From the NCBI RefSeq assembly GCF_031581065.1, contig NZ_JAVLBN010000006.1, forward strand, positions 22,890 through 86,889: 64,000 nucleotides of DNA, given 5' to 3'. Positions within the stretch are counted from its first letter, which is position 1. The number at the start of each line of letters is the position of its first letter. The notes below the pieces were generated by a model. The model was not told the DNA's origin and searched no databases. It worked only from the letters and a program-made list of their open reading frames with translations. A program made the translations under genes and the position numbers. Shown in pieces: positions 34,476 through 42,599 of the stretch. This DNA is from Salibacter sp031581065 (GTDB lineage Bacteria > Bacteroidota > Bacteroidia > Flavobacteriales_G > Salibacteraceae).

Positions 34476-35918
34476 TTAATTTTTTCGGTCAGAGCCCGCT
34501 AAAAGCCCCATTTCCATAGCTTGCTGATCGAGGAATTCGATTGCCTGGTCGTAATCATTTTGGATTTGACCATCAAGTATAGCCTCTTTCACAGCATTTT
34601 TCAACTTCCCGATTTCTTTACCGGGTTGCAAGTTATACCGTTTGATAATTTCTTTTCCGTCAATCGGTGGCTGGAAATTGCGAACATGATCCTTTTCTTC
34701 AACTTCTTTGAGTTTCTTTCGCACTACTTTGAAGTTGTTGAGGTAGCGTTTTTTTCGTTTTTCACTTTTTGTGGTAACATCAGCTTCGCACAGTGTCATC
34801 AAGTCTTCCACATCGTTCCCGGCATCGTAAAGTAAGCGCCTCACGCCAGAGTCGGTCGCTTTTTCAGTCGCTAAAACGATGGGTCTTGAAGATAAGGCCA
34901 CGAGTTTTTTTACGTACTTCATTTTATCATCGAGCGGTAACTTGAGTCGTTTGAAAATCTTTGGAACCATTTTCGATCCCACAAATTCGTGACCGTGGAA
35001 TGTCCACCCGATGTTCTTGTCAAAGCGTTTAGTAACCGGCTTACCGATGTCGTGCAAAAGAGCCGCGTATCGCAACCACAGATTATCAGTTTCACGAGAA
35101 ATGTTGTCGACAACCTCTAAAGTGTGGTAGAAGTTTTCTTTGTGTGTTTGTCCGTCAATTTCCTCAACTCCCGATAATGCGACAAGCTCAGGAAAAAAGA
35201 TTTCCAGCAGACCTGTTTTGTACAAAAGTTCCAATCCAACAGATGGTTGATCGCTCATTAATATTTTATTGAGTTCAGTTGAAATGCGTTCTTTACTAAT
35301 GATCTTTATACGATTCTTGTTTTTGGCAATCGCCTCATAAGAATCAGTATCGATTTTAAAGTTGAGTTGAGAAGCAAATCTGATGGCTCGCATCATACGT
35401 AGCGGGTCATCAGAATAGGTTTTGCCAGGAGCGAGTGGTGTTCTGATAGTTTTGTTCTCGAGATCTTTTAGACCTTCAAAAGGGTCATAGATCTTTCCCC
35501 AATCGTCTTGATTGAGCCCAATGCTCAGGGCGTTTATGGTGAAGTCACGCCTGTTTTGATCGTCCTGTAAGGTTCCATCTTCAACGACAGGCTTGCGCGA
35601 GTTTCTGCTGTACGACTCTCTTCTAGCACCAACAAATTCAACCTCGTAATCATCAAATTTGATCATGGCCGTACCAAAGTTTTTGAATTGAGAAACTTCA
35701 GTGAATCTTTTGCTTTTTTTGGCTACTGCTTTTGCGAGTTCAATTCCACTACCTACTGTAACAATATCAATATCTTTTGACGGTCTCTCGAGAAGCAGGT
35801 CACGAACCCAGCCTCCAATCACATAGGCCGGTTGACCTATTTCTTCAGCCGCTTTGGCAATGAATCCAAACAGGGGAAGTTCGAGTTGAGACGTAAAGTT
35901 TTTTTTGATTGAGCCCAT
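34476..35918 (-). CDS. cca: CCA tRNA nucleotidyltransferase with HD domain
   Basis: Adds or repairs the tRNA 3' CCA (class II nucleotidyltransferase). 480 residues. N-terminal catalytic region: VIGGWVRDLLLERPSKDIDIVTVG (GGxVRD and DxD), RRESYSR, and RRDFTINAL; then the helical tRNA-binding part (DDPLRMMRAIRFASQLNF) and an HD domain (LRYAALLHDIGKP). The C-terminus ends GSDRKN, created by an iterated word copy that overlaps its last codons. A good -7 element precedes it. Probably co-transcribed with purB. Confidence 0.95.
   Translation of the reverse strand: MGSIKKNFTSQLELPLFGFIAKAAEEIGQPAYVIGGWVRDLLLERPSKDIDIVTVGSGIELAKAVAKKSKRFTEVSQFKNFGTAMIKFDDYEVEFVGARRESYSRNSRKPVVEDGTLQDDQNRRDFTINALSIGLNQDDWGKIYDPFEGLKDLENKTIRTPLAPGKTYSDDPLRMMRAIRFASQLNFKIDTDSYEAIAKNKNRIKIISKERISTELNKILMSDQPSVGLELLYKTGLLEIFFPELVALSGVEEIDGQTHKENFYHTLEVVDNISRETDNLWLRYAALLHDIGKPVTKRFDKNIGWTFHGHEFVGSKMVPKIFKRLKLPLDDKMKYVKKLVALSSRPIVLATEKATDSGVRRLLYDAGNDVEDLMTLCEADVTTKSEKRKKRYLNNFKVVRKKLKEVEEKDHVRNFQPPIDGKEIIKRYNLQPGKEIGKLKNAVKEAILDGQIQNDYDQAIEFLDQQAMEMGLLAGSDRKN
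34487..34496 (-). repeat. Iterated word GGNTCTGACCR, copy 15
   Basis: Minus-strand GGCTCTGACC followed by G. It encodes Gly-Ser-Asp-Arg four codons before the stop of cca, in an unconserved tail. Confidence 0.85.
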
Positions 35919-35956
35919 GAATGTTCGTTATCGGTTACTCGCGCTAAATGGGCTGG

Positions 35957-35964
35957 CAAAGGTA
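35957..35964 (-). promoter_or_regulatory. -7 promoter element for cca-purB
   Basis: Minus-strand TACCTTTG matches TAnnTTTG and lies 38 nt before the cca start. Confidence 0.5.
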
Positions 35965-36034
35965 CTATTTTATTCAGTGGTTTATGATAATGTTGTTGGT
36001 TGAATATTTTGACTGAGAATTTGTCTAAAAAAGA

Positions 36035-36057
36035 AAGGGAGCTGATACAGCTCCCTT
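36035..36057 (-). terminator. Perfect 10-bp hairpin in the cca/accC gap
   Basis: AAGGGAGCTG, loop of 3, CAGCTCCCTT. On the minus strand it is followed by TCTTTTTT, so it looks like an intrinsic terminator reading leftward, yet no gene lies upstream on that strand (accC runs the other way). It could end a short non-coding RNA or attenuate a cca leader. The 430-nt gap (35919-36349) also holds the palindromes AAAGGCCTTT (36112-36121) and TTTGAAT/ATTCAAA (36121-36136). Nothing coding was seen in it. Confidence 0.45.
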
Positions 36058-36282
36058 AACCTAACAAACTAAACCACTGAAAATTAATCAATCTAACCCC
36101 TAAAACGAATTAAAGGCCTTTTTGAATAGATTCAAATGTGCTACATTATTTACAAAATCATTATCAATCATTATTCAATGGTTTTAAAATCATGAATGTA
36201 ATGTTAAGCTAATGTTATGAATAAATTCTTTCTCGTTGTAGAGTTTAATTAATTGTTGTTTTCAAATTGAATATCGAACTCG

Positions 36283-36290
36283 TATTTTAG
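36283..36290 (+). promoter_or_regulatory. Possible -7 element for accC
   Basis: TATTTTAG, one base from TAnnTTTG, 59 nt before the ATG, with TTG 14 nt upstream. Weak. Confidence 0.3.
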
Positions 36291-36349
36291 CGCCTTATTA
36301 ATGTGTAAAGTTGAATTCTACTCAAACCATCGAAAATAAACTTGAATAG

Positions 36350-37843
36350 ATGAATAAAATACTCGTAGCAAATAGAGGAGAGATTGCTTTGCGTGTAATG
36401 CGCACTTGCAAAGAAATGGGAATTAAAACGGTGGCTATATTTTCAGAAGCCGATCGCAATGCGCCTTTTGTGCAATTTGCTGATCAATCGGTTTGTATTG
36501 GTCCGCCACCATCAAATGAATCTTATTTGAAGATTGATGAGATTATCGAGTTGGCCAAAGAATTAAATGTTGACGGAATACATCCTGGTTATGGGTTTTT
36601 ATCTGAAAATCCTGAGTTTGTCAATGCAGTTGAAAAAGCCGGATTGACTTTCATCGGTCCTTCTGCCGAAGCAATGAAAGTCATGGGCTCAAAATTAGCA
36701 GCCAAGGCAGCAGTTAAGAAATATGATATTCCGCTCGTTCCCGGGACTGACGAAGCTGTAGATGATATTGAAGAAGCGAAAAAGATTGCCGGTGAAATCG
36801 GCTTTCCTATTTTGATCAAAGCCTCTGCCGGAGGTGGCGGAAAGGGAATGCGTATCGTGGAAGACGAAAATGAATTTGAATCGCAATTAAAAATGGCTGT
36901 CAGCGAGGCTGAAAGTTCATTTGGTGATGGCTCAGTTTTCATCGAACGATATGTTAAAGGTCCGCGTCATATTGAAATTCAGGTTTTGGCTGATAAACAC
37001 GGAAATTATCGACATTTATTTGAGCGCGAATGTAGCATTCAACGCAGGCACCAAAAAGTTATTGAGGAAGCACCATCTGCGGTTCTGACCGATGCCAAAA
37101 GAGAAGAAATGGGGCAGTGCGCAATCGATGTGGCAAAGTCTTGTGATTATGTGGGTGCCGGAACTGTTGAGTTTCTTTACGATGCTAACGATAACTTCTA
37201 CTTCCTTGAAATGAATACGCGTTTGCAGGTTGAACACCCTGTCACTGAATTGATAACAGGTGTTGATCTCGTGAGAGAGCAAATTAACATTGCACGTGGT
37301 GAAAAGGTTAGTTTTGAGCAGGATGAACTCTCAATTCACGGACACGCTTTGGAAGCTCGTGTTTACGCTGAGGACCCTATGAATAACTTCTTGCCTGATA
37401 TAGGAAAGTTGCTGACTTACCGGTCTCCTGAAGGTCCCGGAATTCGAGTTGATGATGGTTTCGTGGAAGGAATGGAAATTCCAATTTATTACGATCCCAT
37501 GATCAGTAAGTTGAGCGTTCACGCAAGAACACGCGATGAAGCAATTGATCGCCTTGTGAGGGCTATTGATGAATACCGTATTTCAGGGGTGACCACAACA
37601 ATGGAATTCTGTAAATATGCTGTTCAACATAAAGCTTTCCGCTCAGGAAATTTTGATACGCATTTTGTGAAAGAGCACTGGAATCCTGAAGAATTCGAGC
37701 AACAGTCAGAACCGGCTATTGAAAAAGTTGCGGCAATATTCGGGACGCGAGCAGCTATTGAAAACAGGCGTAAATCTACCGTTACCGCTGAAAATGATGA
37801 TCCATCAGTATCAAAATGGAAAACAAATCGATTGCGTAAATGA
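36350..37843 (+). CDS. accC: Biotin carboxylase subunit of acyl-CoA carboxylase
   Basis: Carboxylates the biotin carrier using ATP and bicarbonate. 497 residues, about 45 longer than E. coli AccC because of a C-terminal tail (after GNFDTHFVKEHW). Motifs: MNKILVANRGEIALRVMRTCKEMGI, the ATP-grasp loop KASAGGGGKGMRIV, RHIEIQVLADKHGN, and FLEMNTRLQVEHPVTE (catalytic RxxxxVEH). No accB or carboxyltransferase gene is adjacent. The tail and isolation suggest an acetyl/propionyl-CoA type rather than the AccBC pair. The stop overlaps the next gene by 4 nt. Confidence 0.93.
   Translation: MNKILVANRGEIALRVMRTCKEMGIKTVAIFSEADRNAPFVQFADQSVCIGPPPSNESYLKIDEIIELAKELNVDGIHPGYGFLSENPEFVNAVEKAGLTFIGPSAEAMKVMGSKLAAKAAVKKYDIPLVPGTDEAVDDIEEAKKIAGEIGFPILIKASAGGGGKGMRIVEDENEFESQLKMAVSEAESSFGDGSVFIERYVKGPRHIEIQVLADKHGNYRHLFERECSIQRRHQKVIEEAPSAVLTDAKREEMGQCAIDVAKSCDYVGAGTVEFLYDANDNFYFLEMNTRLQVEHPVTELITGVDLVREQINIARGEKVSFEQDELSIHGHALEARVYAEDPMNNFLPDIGKLLTYRSPEGPGIRVDDGFVEGMEIPIYYDPMISKLSVHARTRDEAIDRLVRAIDEYRISGVTTTMEFCKYAVQHKAFRSGNFDTHFVKEHWNPEEFEQQSEPAIEKVAAIFGTRAAIENRRKSTVTAENDDPSVSKWKTNRLRK
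37081..37090 (+). repeat. Iterated word GGNTCTGACCR, copy 16
   Basis: GGTTCTGACC followed by G. In accC it encodes Val-Leu-Thr. Confidence 0.85.
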
Positions 37844-38871
37844 GGCTTTTTACGTGTTTAGCGGTTTGTCTTTTTTTATTTGGTAGTTGCGCTACAACAA
37901 AATTGGAAATTGAGGTGCTTCACCCGCCCCAAACGGGGTTGGTGGAGCCACCACAACCAATGGCGCTCTTCAATAATATTGATAGTGAGTTCGCGCTTAC
38001 CGAGCTCTACAGAAATGGTACTTTCATCGAGCAAATCAATGCTCAAAACAATTACATTCAACATTACACTTTAGTAGGAATAAGTAAAGCTTTTAAAGAG
38101 GTTAATTATTACACACCTCAAATTGCAGATTCCTTCAAAGTGAATCCGCTCAGCAGAATGAAAAGCGGTCCCTTGCCCGGTAAAGCTCTGGAAGCGATCT
38201 TCGATAAGATAGATGCTGATTTGCTTCTTGTTCTTGAAGGTTATGATGCTTCAATTGATGCAAACGGACAGGTAACATACAGCGCACCGGTTGATCGTTC
38301 ATACGGTACGGTTCGGGTTCCGTATTTTGATGGTTCACAAACGGTTAGTATGACCGTGTTTTTTAGAGTTTACAACCGAAACGGAGAAGTGCTCTCTCAA
38401 AGCCAGGTGAGTGATCAATTGACGAGCATGGCATCGGGAGCGTCACTTCAGGAAGTTCATTTTAATATGCCTGATGAAGCTTCAATGCTGGAACAAACGG
38501 CTCTGTTTGTTGGGAGCAACATTGCCAAAATGGTGAGTTTGCATTGGAAAGATGTGCAGCGAACGATGTACTTATATGGAAATGACAAGCTCGTTGAAGC
38601 AGGAAACTTAGCGATAAAAGGCGACTGGCCGCAGGCTACTGACCTTTGGTTTGATTTGGCCGGCTCTGACCGTGATAAAATTGCAGAGAAGGCGAGTTAC
38701 AATATGGCGCTTGCGAGCGAAATGGCCGGAGATTTGGATTTGGCTATCACCTGGGCTGAGCGCTGCGTTGAAAACTACGATTCGCGTTTAGCCAGGTCTT
38801 ACTTGCAGGTGTTGAAGCAGCGGAGTAAGGATCTGGAATCTTTTAAACCTTATTTAAGCTCTAAAGATTAA
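37840..38871 (+). CDS. DUF6340-like lipoprotein with TPR-like C-terminus
   Basis: 343 residues. Lipoprotein signal MRLFTCLAVCLFLFGSCATTK (lipobox FGSC). The early segment TKLEIEVLHPPQTGLVEPPQPMALFNN resembles Bacteroidota DUF6340 proteins. The C-terminal quarter (GNLAIKGDWPQATDLWFDLAGSDRDKIAEKASYNMALASEMAGDLDLAITWAERCVENY) has TPR-like helices. Function unknown. Start overlaps the accC stop (ATGA), so translation is coupled. The convergent methyltransferase gene overlaps its end by 18 nt. An iterated word copy encodes AGSDR between two helices. Confidence 0.78.
   Translation: MRLFTCLAVCLFLFGSCATTKLEIEVLHPPQTGLVEPPQPMALFNNIDSEFALTELYRNGTFIEQINAQNNYIQHYTLVGISKAFKEVNYYTPQIADSFKVNPLSRMKSGPLPGKALEAIFDKIDADLLLVLEGYDASIDANGQVTYSAPVDRSYGTVRVPYFDGSQTVSMTVFFRVYNRNGEVLSQSQVSDQLTSMASGASLQEVHFNMPDEASMLEQTALFVGSNIAKMVSLHWKDVQRTMYLYGNDKLVEAGNLAIKGDWPQATDLWFDLAGSDRDKIAEKASYNMALASEMAGDLDLAITWAERCVENYDSRLARSYLQVLKQRSKDLESFKPYLSSKD
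38662..38671 (+). repeat. Iterated word GGNTCTGACCR, copy 17
   Basis: GGCTCTGACC followed by G. Encodes Gly-Ser-Asp-Arg between TPR-like helices of the lipoprotein. Confidence 0.85.
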
Positions 38872-39576
38872 TTTGGCGAGGTAGTGGTTTTTACCTTCAG
38901 TGTCTAAAATGTCACAGGTAAAGCCGTTCTTTTTGGCGTATTGACAAAGTGTGCGAAAGTCAATGAAAAGCCATGGGAAAGGTTTCCCGGTTTCACCCTT
39001 GTATTTCATCGTGTACTCAATTTCTCCGTAATAGTCTTTGCTGTTGTCAATCCTGATACTTTCATCTTGCTCAGTGTACATGTATTCAATATCAGTGGAG
39101 TCGAGGATGATTTGCCCACCTGGGTGTAGCATTTTTTTCGCTTTTTCAAAAAACTCAGTGAGGCGGTTGATTTTACCAACAATTCCAATTCCGTTCATGA
39201 GTAGCAGAAGTGTATCGTAGCGTTCTCCTTCGATATCGAAAAAATCCATTTGTCGGCATTTTTCAACACCCAGGTAGCGCATGACTTTGAATGCTTTTTC
39301 AGATCGGTCAATGGCTCTTACCTCAAAGCCCTGCTCCTGCAAAATAAGTGAATGAACACCGGCTCCGGCTCCAATGTCGAGTACTTTTCCCTCACAGTAT
39401 TTGAGCGCAGTTTTCTCTAAATCGGGCAAGCTGTTGTAATCCCTGAAAAAATAGTCGATCGGGTAGGGGTCAGTATGGTCGAGATCATTGCTCACTTCAA
39501 CATCCTCAGGCTCCCTGTTATGGAGAAAATCCATCAGAGCTTTTCCTAAAATATCGTTGTTTTCTTCATTTTGCAT
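38854..39576 (-). CDS. Class I SAM-dependent methyltransferase
   Basis: 240 residues from the ATG at 39576 (MQNEENNDILGKALMDFLHNREPEDVEV). An upstream ATG at 39609 overlaps the promoter region and is rejected. SAM-binding motif I GKVLDIGAGAGVHSLILQEQG (about 67-87), acidic loop VRAIDRSEKAF, and motif IV region DTLLLLMNGIGIVGK. The substrate is unknown. The stretch LMNGIGIVGKINRLTEFFEKAKKMLHPGGQIILDSTD is typical of small-molecule methyltransferases. Divergent from the 39637 gene, with the two -7 elements 2 nt apart. Confidence 0.88.
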   Translation of the reverse strand: MQNEENNDILGKALMDFLHNREPEDVEVSNDLDHTDPYPIDYFFRDYNSLPDLEKTALKYCEGKVLDIGAGAGVHSLILQEQGFEVRAIDRSEKAFKVMRYLGVEKCRQMDFFDIEGERYDTLLLLMNGIGIVGKINRLTEFFEKAKKMLHPGGQIILDSTDIEYMYTEQDESIRIDNSKDYYGEIEYTMKYKGETGKPFPWLFIDFRTLCQYAKKNGFTCDILDTEGKNHYLAKLIFRA

Positions 39577-39596
39577 GAACGCTACAATTGAATTGC

Positions 39597-39604
39597 TAAA
39601 TTTG
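39597..39604 (+). promoter_or_regulatory. -7 promoter element for the 39637 gene cluster
   Basis: TAAATTTG matches TAnnTTTG, 32 nt before the ATG at 39637. Confidence 0.5.
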
Positions 39605-39606
39605 AA

Positions 39607-39614
39607 CAAAATTA
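39607..39614 (-). promoter_or_regulatory. -7 promoter element for the methyltransferase gene
   Basis: Minus-strand TAATTTTG matches TAnnTTTG, 30 nt before the ATG at 39576. It lies 2 nt from the opposing -7 element, so the two promoters cannot both be occupied. Confidence 0.5.
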
Positions 39615-39636
39615 TTTTTATTTCAATATCAAGGCC

Positions 39637-39909
39637 ATGGCAAACATTCGCGGTTTAAAAAAAGAGATCAATTTTCAATTTGCAGACTTCATAGACGAGT
39701 GCTATGAGGCTATCATGCAACATCCTAAAAAGCGCTCAAAGTTAGAACCCATCATCGATAAGGCCGTTAATGAGTATGATGAATTGATCATCCGCGTGAA
39801 TGAAGGGAAGCACAATCATGAAAAATCTGAATATTTCAACAACCTCCGCGCTGATATGAAAGCAAAGTTGTTGAAGTTGTTCGAAGAACTTTCAAAAGAA
39901 GCTAAATAA
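39637..39909 (+). CDS. Small helical protein of unknown function
   Basis: 90 residues, highly charged, no signal or TM. It begins MANIRGLKKEINFQFADFIDECYEAI and continues as helices (KRSKLEPIIDKAVNEYDELIIRVNE; MKAKLLKLFEELSKEAK). It resembles short conserved Bacteroidota proteins without an assigned role. First of a tight rightward group with the 39912 gene (2 nt apart) and ndh (4 nt apart). Confidence 0.8.
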   Translation: MANIRGLKKEINFQFADFIDECYEAIMQHPKKRSKLEPIIDKAVNEYDELIIRVNEGKHNHEKSEYFNNLRADMKAKLLKLFEELSKEAK

Positions 39910-39911
39910 GG

Positions 39912-40133
39912 ATGTTGAGCGATAGAAAAAATATTCTCATCCTTTTTATGTCGCTGATCATTGTGGCCTTTGCCTTTTTCTCGTACCATCAAAATACGAT
40001 AATTGACGTGTTGAACAACGAGATCCTCAAGCAGGCCCAACACAGGCAAAATTTGCTTCTCGATAAGTACAAAGCTCAAAAAGAGGCAGATTCATTGCGT
40101 ATTGAGTTATTAAAAAGTAAATCAGAAAGGTAG
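39912..40133 (+). CDS. Small single-pass membrane protein with coiled coil
   Basis: 73 residues. One TM near the N-terminus (about 8-26, ILILFMSLIIVAFAFFSY) followed by a charged helix likely to form a coiled coil (NNEILKQAQHRQNLLLDKYKAQKEADSLRIELLKSKSER). The layout resembles small divisome or membrane-scaffold proteins, but there is no direct evidence. Tightly packed between the 39637 gene and ndh. Confidence 0.72.
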   Translation: MLSDRKNILILFMSLIIVAFAFFSYHQNTIIDVLNNEILKQAQHRQNLLLDKYKAQKEADSLRIELLKSKSER

Positions 40134-40137
40134 TCTC

Positions 40138-41418
40138 ATGAATATTCCGGTTAAAAATCTCCCGCGTGTCGTAATCATTGGTGGAGGTTTTGGTGGTATG
40201 GCTATTGCCAGAGAATTGAGAGATAAAAATTTCCAAACCGTTTTACTCGATAAACACAATTACCATACTTTTCAACCACTTCTTTATCAGGTTGCTACTT
40301 CAGGATTAGAGCCTGATAGTATCGCTTATCCTTTGCGAAAAATTTTTAGCAGTAAAAAGCATTTTCACTTTAGAGTAGCTGAAGTAGAGAAAGTCAATAC
40401 TGATGAGCAAATTGTAAACACCAGTATTGGTCCGATCCATTACGAATACCTTGTTATAGCGACCGGTACAGGCACTAATTTTTTCGGGAACGAGCAGATT
40501 AAAAAGCATGCCATGCCGATGAAATCTGTTCCTGAGGCGCTCAACCTGAGGAGCTTGATACTCGAGAATTTTGAAAAAGCACTACTCACAAAAGACATCG
40601 AAGAGCGCACAAAACTGATGAACTTCGTGATTGTAGGTGGCGGACCAACAGGAACAGAGTTGGCCGGAGCATTAGCTGAGCTAAAATCTCACGTCCTTCC
40701 CAACGATTACCCTGATCTCGATTTGCGACTCATGCAAATTCATCTACTCGAAGCGGGAGATTCACTGCTTGCCGGAATGAGTAAATACTCGGCTAAGAAA
40801 GCTGAAAACTATCTCGAAGAATTAGGTGTGCAGGTTTGGCTGAACACCATGGTGAAAGATTTTGATGGAAACGTTGCCAAAACATCTAAAGGCGAACTCG
40901 AGAGCAACACGCTTATTTGGGCGGCAGGTGTTGAGGCAAGGCCTATTGATGGAATAAATGAGGAGAGCCTTCTCAAAAACGGACGCTACAAAGTGGATGA
41001 GGTGAACCGGATTGAAGGATATCAAAACATTTTTGCTTTAGGCGATGTGGCCGCAATGCAAACTGACCAGTACCCGAATGGACATCCACAGGTTGCTCAA
41101 CCGGCAATTCAGCAAGGTGAGCATCTCGCAAAGAATTTGTTGAAAATCGAGAAAGGAAAGAAAACGAAACCATTCAAATACAAAGATTTAGGTTCGATGG
41201 CAACTGTAGGGAGAAACAGAGCGGTTGTGGATCTGAATAACCTGAGCCTTGGCGGAGCTTTAGCCTGGTTTATTTGGATGTTTATTCACTTAATTGCCCT
41301 CGTTGGTTTTCGCAACAAAATGGTGACGTTGATAAACTGGACTTACGCTTATGTGAAATACGATAAAGGTGCACGGTTAATCATAAGGCCATTTGAAAAG
41401 AAAAAGGAACACGTATAA
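40138..41418 (+). CDS. ndh: Type II NADH:quinone oxidoreductase
   Basis: 426 residues. FAD-binding VVIIGGGFGGMAIARELRD at the N-terminus, quinone-proximal HNYHTFQPLLYQVATSGLEPD, second dinucleotide site FVIVGGGPTGTELAGALAEL, and FALGDVAAMQ near the FAD ribityl site. The C-terminal FIWMFIHLIALVGFRNKMVTLINWTYAYV stretch is the amphipathic membrane anchor of the NDH-2 family. It oxidises NADH without proton pumping. Third in a compact rightward cluster. Confidence 0.95.
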   Translation: MNIPVKNLPRVVIIGGGFGGMAIARELRDKNFQTVLLDKHNYHTFQPLLYQVATSGLEPDSIAYPLRKIFSSKKHFHFRVAEVEKVNTDEQIVNTSIGPIHYEYLVIATGTGTNFFGNEQIKKHAMPMKSVPEALNLRSLILENFEKALLTKDIEERTKLMNFVIVGGGPTGTELAGALAELKSHVLPNDYPDLDLRLMQIHLLEAGDSLLAGMSKYSAKKAENYLEELGVQVWLNTMVKDFDGNVAKTSKGELESNTLIWAAGVEARPIDGINEESLLKNGRYKVDEVNRIEGYQNIFALGDVAAMQTDQYPNGHPQVAQPAIQQGEHLAKNLLKIEKGKKTKPFKYKDLGSMATVGRNRAVVDLNNLSLGGALAWFIWMFIHLIALVGFRNKMVTLINWTYAYVKYDKGARLIIRPFEKKKEHV

Positions 41419-41419
41419 A

Positions 41420-41779
41420 TTACTGAAGTGATTTTTTAACCAGATCGATATCTGTCTTGTTAATCGGTTTTTCAAAAAATCCTTTAACTGATTGATACTT
41501 GTAGCTCTTTGTCCTGTCGTTTTGCAATGTGCTGGAAGTGATGATATAAACATCTGTATCAATGCCGTTTTCATTCATTGAATCAAGCAGGTCAAAACCA
41601 TTCATGACGGGCATGTTGAGGTCTAATAAGACAATACTCGGTTTTGAAGATTTTATGATGTTCAATGCTTCTTTTCCGTTTTCAGCAGAAAGGATTTCAT
41701 TGTCAATTTGAGCGAGTTTCAAATTTTGTTCAATGATAAGGCGAGCTATTGGATCATCATCTACTACTAAAATGCACAT
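41420..41779 (-). CDS. Single-domain response regulator
   Basis: 119 residues, receiver domain only. Acidic pocket VVDDDP at 5-10, phospho-Asp in IVLLDLNMPVMNG (about residue 52), conserved Thr/Ser TSS, and Lys in FFEKPI. No output domain, so it probably acts by protein contact or as a phosphorelay intermediate. The hybrid kinase at 28636, which lacks an output domain, is one possible partner in the window, but nothing directly links them. Its stop is 1 nt from the convergent ndh stop. Confidence 0.93.
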   Translation of the reverse strand: MCILVVDDDPIARLIIEQNLKLAQIDNEILSAENGKEALNIIKSSKPSIVLLDLNMPVMNGFDLLDSMNENGIDTDVYIITSSTLQNDRTKSYKYQSVKGFFEKPINKTDIDLVKKSLQ

Positions 41780-41825
41780 GTTAATGAGGTTAGTTAATTG
41801 AGCGAGTCTAAGATAAGAATAAAAT

Positions 41826-42590
41826 TCATTTGATCGATCTCTTAGCGGTAATCTTTACAATTCCCTCTGAATAAGGAGCTATTTCATAAGGATTGTAAAG
41901 GAAGGAAATACTGTCTTTTTCAATTACAAAATTATTGTGGACGTAAAGCGAATCTTCAAAAATATATCCTTTATCAATCAGCTCATTAAAGCTTTTGGAA
42001 CTCATTGCTTTAGCGTGGTTCTTTTTGAGCTCAGCAATCAGTTCTTTTTCATTTTTATCGATGAAATTTGTCCAACTTAAATGTTTCAAATCTGGCCATG
42101 AAAAGTAGCTGTGAAATTCCCCGTAATTTCCGTGAGCGCCACCGCTGTATAAATAATGACTCTGCTTTATGTGGAGCAATGAATCTTCAAAAGATGCAAT
42201 GAATGCAGTTTCTTTAACCCAGGGCATTGCTTCATTCATCATTTCATAGGTCTTGCGCCATTGTAAAAGAAATGAATCGAGTGAAGTACGTAATTCGCTC
42301 GTATCAGTCACATTAAGGATTGAATCAAAGATGAATTCGTTGAGTTCTTTATCACGGTCAGAGCCGGAAAAAACCGGATACTTAATGCTGGCATACGTGC
42401 AGGTGTCACTTTGAGTGTTGCAATTATCAACCTTACGTTCGATGACCTGGTGTTGAATAGTTGGCTTGCCTGATCTTGAGTCTATTTCCTCAGCAGAGGA
42501 TTTTTCAGATTGATTTCCACAACTGGTTAGAAATAAACCAAGGATGAAGAGGAAACGGATGTGGATCTGACCGATAATTGAAAATTTCAT
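41826..42590 (-). CDS. DUF3298/DUF4163-type (RsiV-like) lipoprotein
   Basis: 254 residues, signal with lipobox FLTSCGNQ. The pattern CTYASIKYPVFSG...LNEFIFDSI and later YLYSGGAHGNYGEFHSYFSWPDLKHLSWTNFIDKNEKELIAEL is typical of DUF4163/DUF3298 proteins, related to the lysozyme-sensing part of the anti-sigma factor RsiV. Here there is no anti-sigma domain, so the protein is only a lipid-anchored envelope protein. It is 9 nt downstream of lptD. Two iterated words fall in it, 207 nt apart. Confidence 0.85.
   Translation of the reverse strand: MKFSIIGQIHIRFLFILGLFLTSCGNQSEKSSAEEIDSRSGKPTIQHQVIERKVDNCNTQSDTCTYASIKYPVFSGSDRDKELNEFIFDSILNVTDTSELRTSLDSFLLQWRKTYEMMNEAMPWVKETAFIASFEDSLLHIKQSHYLYSGGAHGNYGEFHSYFSWPDLKHLSWTNFIDKNEKELIAELKKNHAKAMSSKSFNELIDKGYIFEDSLYVHNNFVIEKDSISFLYNPYEIAPYSEGIVKITAKRSIK
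42356..42365 (-). repeat. Iterated word GGNTCTGACCR, copy 18
   Basis: Minus-strand GGCTCTGACC followed by G. Encodes Gly-Ser-Asp-Arg in the RsiV-like lipoprotein (FSGSDRDKEL). Confidence 0.85.
42563..42572 (+). repeat. Iterated word GGNTCTGACCR, copy 19
   Basis: GGATCTGACC followed by G. On the coding strand of the RsiV-like lipoprotein it reads Gly-Gln-Ile at the very N-terminus, before the hydrophobic core of the signal. Confidence 0.85.
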
Positions 42591-42599
42591 GCTGTAAAT

